Assembly: GCA_020852515.1 (NCBI GenBank)
Contig: JADZAS010000021.1
Location: 62,001-126,000 of the forward strand
From: Phycisphaerales bacterium
GTDB lineage: Bacteria > Planctomycetota > Phycisphaerae > Phycisphaerales > UBA5793
Direction of reading: 5' to 3'
Length of the DNA stretch: 64,000 nucleotides
Below are positions 61,066-64,000 of the stretch, one piece after another (the first letter of the stretch is position 1; each line of letters begins with the position of its first letter). Under the pieces are notes generated by a model, which was not told the DNA's origin, made no database searches, and saw only the letters and a list, made by a program, of their open reading frames with translations. Position numbers and translations under genes: made by a program.

Positions 61066-62409
61066 ATGCAGAAAAAGTGGTCCAGGATCATCGCGTATGC
61101 CACCCGCGGCGTGGTCAGCGTGGTCATTCTCATGCTGGGCCTGGGCGTCTTCGGGTACTTCAAGGCGACGCGGCCGCAGGTGCCTCGCTCGCAGGCCGGC
61201 GCCGACAGCCGGCTGGTCGAGGTGATGGTGGCGCAGCCGGTTTCGACCGCGCGACTGTGGGATGGATTCGGCACGGCCGAGGCGCGCTATGTCGCTGAAG
61301 TGGCCTCCGAAGTTTCCGGGCTCGTGGTCGAGCGGCCCGAAGCCATCGAACCAGGTCGAGCCGTGAAAAAAGGCCAGACGCTCATCGTTATTGATGATCG
61401 CGATTACCTCGCACAGCAGGACATCGCCGAGCAGAACGCCGCGCGCTTCGAGTCGCAACTCCAGATGCTCGACGTCGAACAGAAGAACTGGACCGACCAG
61501 CTGGCGCTCGCCCGCGAAGAACTCGCCGTGGCCCAGACCGAGTACGACAGTACGCGCCAAGCCGTCGAGAACGGCGCCGGAAGCCCGATCGAAGTCGACC
61601 GCCGCCGGCGCGAGTACACGGCAGCGCTGCGCATCGTCCGTCAATTGGAAGAAGAGGTGGAAAAAATCGCCCCGCGGCGAAACGACCTTCAGGCCTCGCT
61701 CAGACTCGAGCGAAACCGCGCCGCCATGGCCTTGCGCGACGTGCAGCGCTGCACCATCGCCAGCCCCATCGACGGCGCGCTGCAGTTCGTCAGCGCGCAG
61801 CAGGGCGAACGCGTCGCAGCCGGGACCGTCGTCGCCCGAGTCGTCAACCTCGAACTCATCCGCGTGCCCCTCGCGCTGCCGCAGTCGGCGCAGACGTCGG
61901 TCAGAGTCGGTGACCCGGTGCTGCTCGAATCCGACACCATGGGCTGGTGCTGGAGCGGGCGCATTGAGCGGCTCGCGCCCGAGGCGGATGCGTCCACGCG
62001 CACCCTCACGGCGTTTGCCGAGGTGTCGCAGACACCCGACGCCCAGACGCTGCTCATGCCGGGCCGGTTCGTGCACGCGACGGTGACGTCAGCTCCCGTC
62101 GAGCGCTTCGTCGTGCCCCGGCGCGCGCTGTCTGGTGATGCGGTGATGATCGATGAGCAAGGCGTCGCCGCCCGCCGTCGCGTAAACGTGGACTATCACA
62201 TCCGCCAGTCGTTTGCGCCGTTGCACCCGGACGAACAGGAGTGGGTGGTGCTTGCAGCCGAGTCGGGCCTGCAGCGCGGCGACCGCGTCATCCTCTCGAA
62301 CGTCGATGAAATCAGGCCGGGCGAAAAGGTCAGGTCCGCTGACGCGGCCGGCGAGGGGCGCCTCTCGCGCTCGCCCGACGAGCCCGCGTCCCTGCCCGCC
62401 GACAACTGA
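61066..62409 (+). CDS. RND efflux system periplasmic adaptor (membrane fusion protein)
   Basis: 447 residues from the ATG at 61066 (a GTG at 61042 is possible). N-terminal TM anchor (GVVSVVILMLGLGVFGYF). Lipoyl-like half ASEVSGLVVERPEAIEPGRA with GQTLIVIDDRDY, an alpha-helical hairpin of about 110 residues, the second half CTIASPIDGALQFVSAQQGE, and beta-barrel plus membrane-proximal domains. It bridges the inner-membrane permease and an outer-membrane channel. The permease gene follows 11 bases downstream; no TolC-type channel is in the window. Substrate unknown. Confidence 0.9.
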   Translation: MQKKWSRIIAYATRGVVSVVILMLGLGVFGYFKATRPQVPRSQAGADSRLVEVMVAQPVSTARLWDGFGTAEARYVAEVASEVSGLVVERPEAIEPGRAVKKGQTLIVIDDRDYLAQQDIAEQNAARFESQLQMLDVEQKNWTDQLALAREELAVAQTEYDSTRQAVENGAGSPIEVDRRRREYTAALRIVRQLEEEVEKIAPRRNDLQASLRLERNRAAMALRDVQRCTIASPIDGALQFVSAQQGERVAAGTVVARVVNLELIRVPLALPQSAQTSVRVGDPVLLESDTMGWCWSGRIERLAPEADASTRTLTAFAEVSQTPDAQTLLMPGRFVHATVTSAPVERFVVPRRALSGDAVMIDEQGVAARRRVNVDYHIRQSFAPLHPDEQEWVVLAAESGLQRGDRVILSNVDEIRPGEKVRSADAAGEGRLSRSPDEPASLPADN

Positions 62410-62420
62410 AGCGCACCGCC

Positions 62421-64000
62421 ATGGCCCACCCCGAGATCGACCCGAGTCCCGACAAGCTGACGCTGACCAACTTCGGCGTGCGCCAGCCGGTGCCGGCGAA
62501 TCTGCTGTACATTGCCATCATGCTGCTGGGGCTCATCTACGGCTCGACGCTTCGCCGTGAGTTCTTTCCCGAAGTGCGGCCGAATCTCGCCTCGATCACC
62601 GCCGCTTATCCCGGCGCCAGCCCGCAGGAGATCGAGGAAGGACTGATTCTCAAAATCGAAGACAAGGTCGCCGAACTCGACGAAGTCGTCGAGATCAACA
62701 GCACCGCCGTCGAAGGGCTCGGCACCGTGGTCGTCGAGTTCCGCCGCGACATCAGCGACATCGACGAGGCGGTGCGCACGGTGGAGTCGGCGCTCAATTC
62801 ACTCACCGACCTGCCCGAGGAAGCCGAGCGCCTGCGCACGACCAAGTTTGATCCGAAACTACAGGTCATCCAGATCGGGCTCGCGGGCGACTCGCACGAA
62901 GCGGACCTCAAGCGCGCGATCCGCGAGATCAAGGATGACATCAAGTCGCTGCCGGGCATGGGCAATGTGATTCTCGGCGGCATCCGCGCGGACGAGATCA
63001 GTGTTGAAGTGTTGCCGGCGGCGCTGCAGAAGTACCACCTCAGCCTGACCGCGGTTGCCGACCGTGTGCGCGAGTGGATGAAGGAAGTGCCCGGCGGCAC
63101 GGTGCGCACTGGTGCACAGAACATCCGCATCCGCACGCTCGGCGTGGAGGAGCGAGCCGCCGCGGTGCGCGACATCATCATCAAGTCCGACGAGGGCGGC
63201 GGCGTGGTGCGGCTGCGCGACGTGGCCAGCGTGACGGAGGGATTCGAAGACGTCGAGATTCGCACTCGCCTCAACGGAAAGCCGGTCGTGACACTCACGG
63301 CGTTCAATGTGGGTGAAGGCGATGCGGTGAAGGTGGCCGAGGCGGTGCGGGCCTATGTTGCCGGCCGCAGCGGTAAGGGCGAATTTGAGCCACGCTGGTC
63401 TGACCGCTGGAACGCGGTCGTCAACGCGATGATGCAGCGCGGCTACGAGAAGCAACTGGCCGAGCACGAGAAGCAGGCGGCGGAAGGCGGTGATCAAGGC
63501 GCGCCCCCCGCTCCGCCCACGCCGCGCAAGAGCACTCGCCTGCAGGCGTACGAACTCGGCGCCTCGCACACGCAGCCGCTGCCGGGAGAACTCATCCTTT
63601 TCAGCGACCTGGCCCGGTTCATCGAGGGTCGGCTTGAACTGCTCACCCGCAACGCCAAGTGGGGCGCGATGCTCGTGTTCCTCACGCTGCTGCTGTTTCT
63701 GAACCTGCGCGTGGCCGTGTGGGTGATGCTCGGGCTCGTCCTCTCCGTGCTCGGTACGCTGGCGTTCATGGCGGCGATCGGCGTGACGCTCAATCTGCTC
63801 ACGATGTTCGGGCTCATCATCGTGCTCGGCCTGCTGACCGACGATGCGATCGTCGTCGCCGAGAACATCACCGCCCGCTACGAATCGGGCGAGCCGGCGC
63901 TGCTCGCCGCAGTGCAGGGCACGCGCGAGGTGGCCTGGCCCGTCGTCGCCACCGTCACCACCACCATCGCCGCGTTCCTCCCCCTGGCTCTCATCGAGGG
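62421..64000 (+). CDS. efflux RND transporter permease, N-terminal part (cut by window edge)
   Basis: About 526 residues visible from the ATG at 62421. TM1 (NLLYIAIMLLGLIYGSTL) is followed by REFFPEVRPNLASITAAYPG, the usual start of the porter domain, then SPQEIEEGLILKIEDKVAEL. TM2-TM4 include LVFLTLLLFLNLRVAVWVML and MFGLIIVLGLLTDDAIVVAE, where the paired Asp of DDAIVV are the proton-relay residues. It is an AcrB/MexB-like antiporter of the inner membrane. Before TM2 there is an extra hydrophilic stretch of about 60 residues with an Ala/Pro-rich part (GGDQGAPPAPPTPRKS), not usual in the family. The C-terminal half is outside the window. Confidence 0.93.
   Translation, partial: MAHPEIDPSPDKLTLTNFGVRQPVPANLLYIAIMLLGLIYGSTLRREFFPEVRPNLASITAAYPGASPQEIEEGLILKIEDKVAELDEVVEINSTAVEGLGTVVVEFRRDISDIDEAVRTVESALNSLTDLPEEAERLRTTKFDPKLQVIQIGLAGDSHEADLKRAIREIKDDIKSLPGMGNVILGGIRADEISVEVLPAALQKYHLSLTAVADRVREWMKEVPGGTVRTGAQNIRIRTLGVEERAAAVRDIIIKSDEGGGVVRLRDVASVTEGFEDVEIRTRLNGKPVVTLTAFNVGEGDAVKVAEAVRAYVAGRSGKGEFEPRWSDRWNAVVNAMMQRGYEKQLAEHEKQAAEGGDQGAPPAPPTPRKSTRLQAYELGASHTQPLPGELILFSDLARFIEGRLELLTRNAKWGAMLVFLTLLLFLNLRVAVWVMLGLVLSVLGTLAFMAAIGVTLNLLTMFGLIIVLGLLTDDAIVVAENITARYESGEPALLAAVQGTREVAWPVVATVTTTIAAFLPLALIE

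Noticed and set aside
1-64000. CRISPR array, tRNA, rRNA, prophage or replication origin
   Set aside because: No regularly spaced direct repeats, no tRNA or rRNA sequence, no phage structural or integrase genes, and no DnaA-box cluster were recognised on reading both strands.

Overview
The window is a high-GC, gene-dense bacterial chromosome segment with no phage, plasmid, rRNA, tRNA or CRISPR feature that I can see. It most resembles a planctomycete of the Phycisphaerae type. The pointers are a prepilin-like protein with the long hydrophobic N-terminus common in that group, a small zinc-ribbon membrane protein with a CxxCGY motif, a fused GlmU-like left-handed beta-helix protein, and many short palindromic repeats with a GTAG foot next to a single-domain Y1 (HUH) transposase. 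The taxon is inferred from gene content and not proven.

Layout. 0-1.7 kb: start of a nuoJKL operon (complex I membrane arm) running off the left edge. 1.9-7.8 kb: sugar isomerase/epimerase, family 4 uracil-DNA glycosylase, fumarylacetoacetase-like hydrolase, a prepilin-like protein, a RAYT-like transposase between palindromic repeats, and lepA. 7.9-18 kb: an exopolysaccharide locus, all on the minus strand, read as Wzz2 - degenerate CpsD-like ATPase 2 - O-antigen ligase/polymerase - sulfotransferase - Wzz1 - degenerate CpsD-like ATPase 1 - glycosyltransferase - glycosidase-like lipoprotein. 18.3-23.6 kb: secreted M28 peptidase and glycine decarboxylase. 23.8-30.9 kb (minus): accD, lnt, HEAT-repeat lipoprotein, a coiled-coil membrane protein, a 62-residue membrane protein, then rpsP-trmD-rplS without rimM. 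31.1-35 kb (plus): mreBCD and a GlmU-like gene. 35.1-40.4 kb: an orphan PD-(D/E)XK nuclease-like gene, polA and a duplicated membrane protein. 40.6-46.9 kb: an ECF sigma factor with a DUF4349 membrane protein, prolyl oligopeptidase, a zinc-ribbon membrane protein and a Ycf46-like AAA ATPase. 46.9-52.1 kb (minus): coaB, B12-dependent ribonucleotide reductase and dcd. 52.8-60 kb: pyruvate dehydrogenase E1-beta and E2, then on the other strand pyruvate:ferredoxin oxidoreductase with a dihydroorotate-dehydrogenase-like partner. 60-64 kb: a metallo-beta-lactamase-fold hydrolase and an RND efflux adaptor plus permease that runs off the right edge.

The genes form coherent modules: cell envelope (mreBCD, lnt, GlmU-like, lipoproteins), sulfated exopolysaccharide export, pyruvate oxidation by two routes, dNTP supply and DNA repair/replication, and RND efflux. 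The most unusual signals are the palindromic repeat system and its transposase, in which two opposed copies supply the stop codons of two convergent genes, and the EPS locus with two chain-length proteins, each paired with an ATPase-like partner whose P-loop is destroyed.
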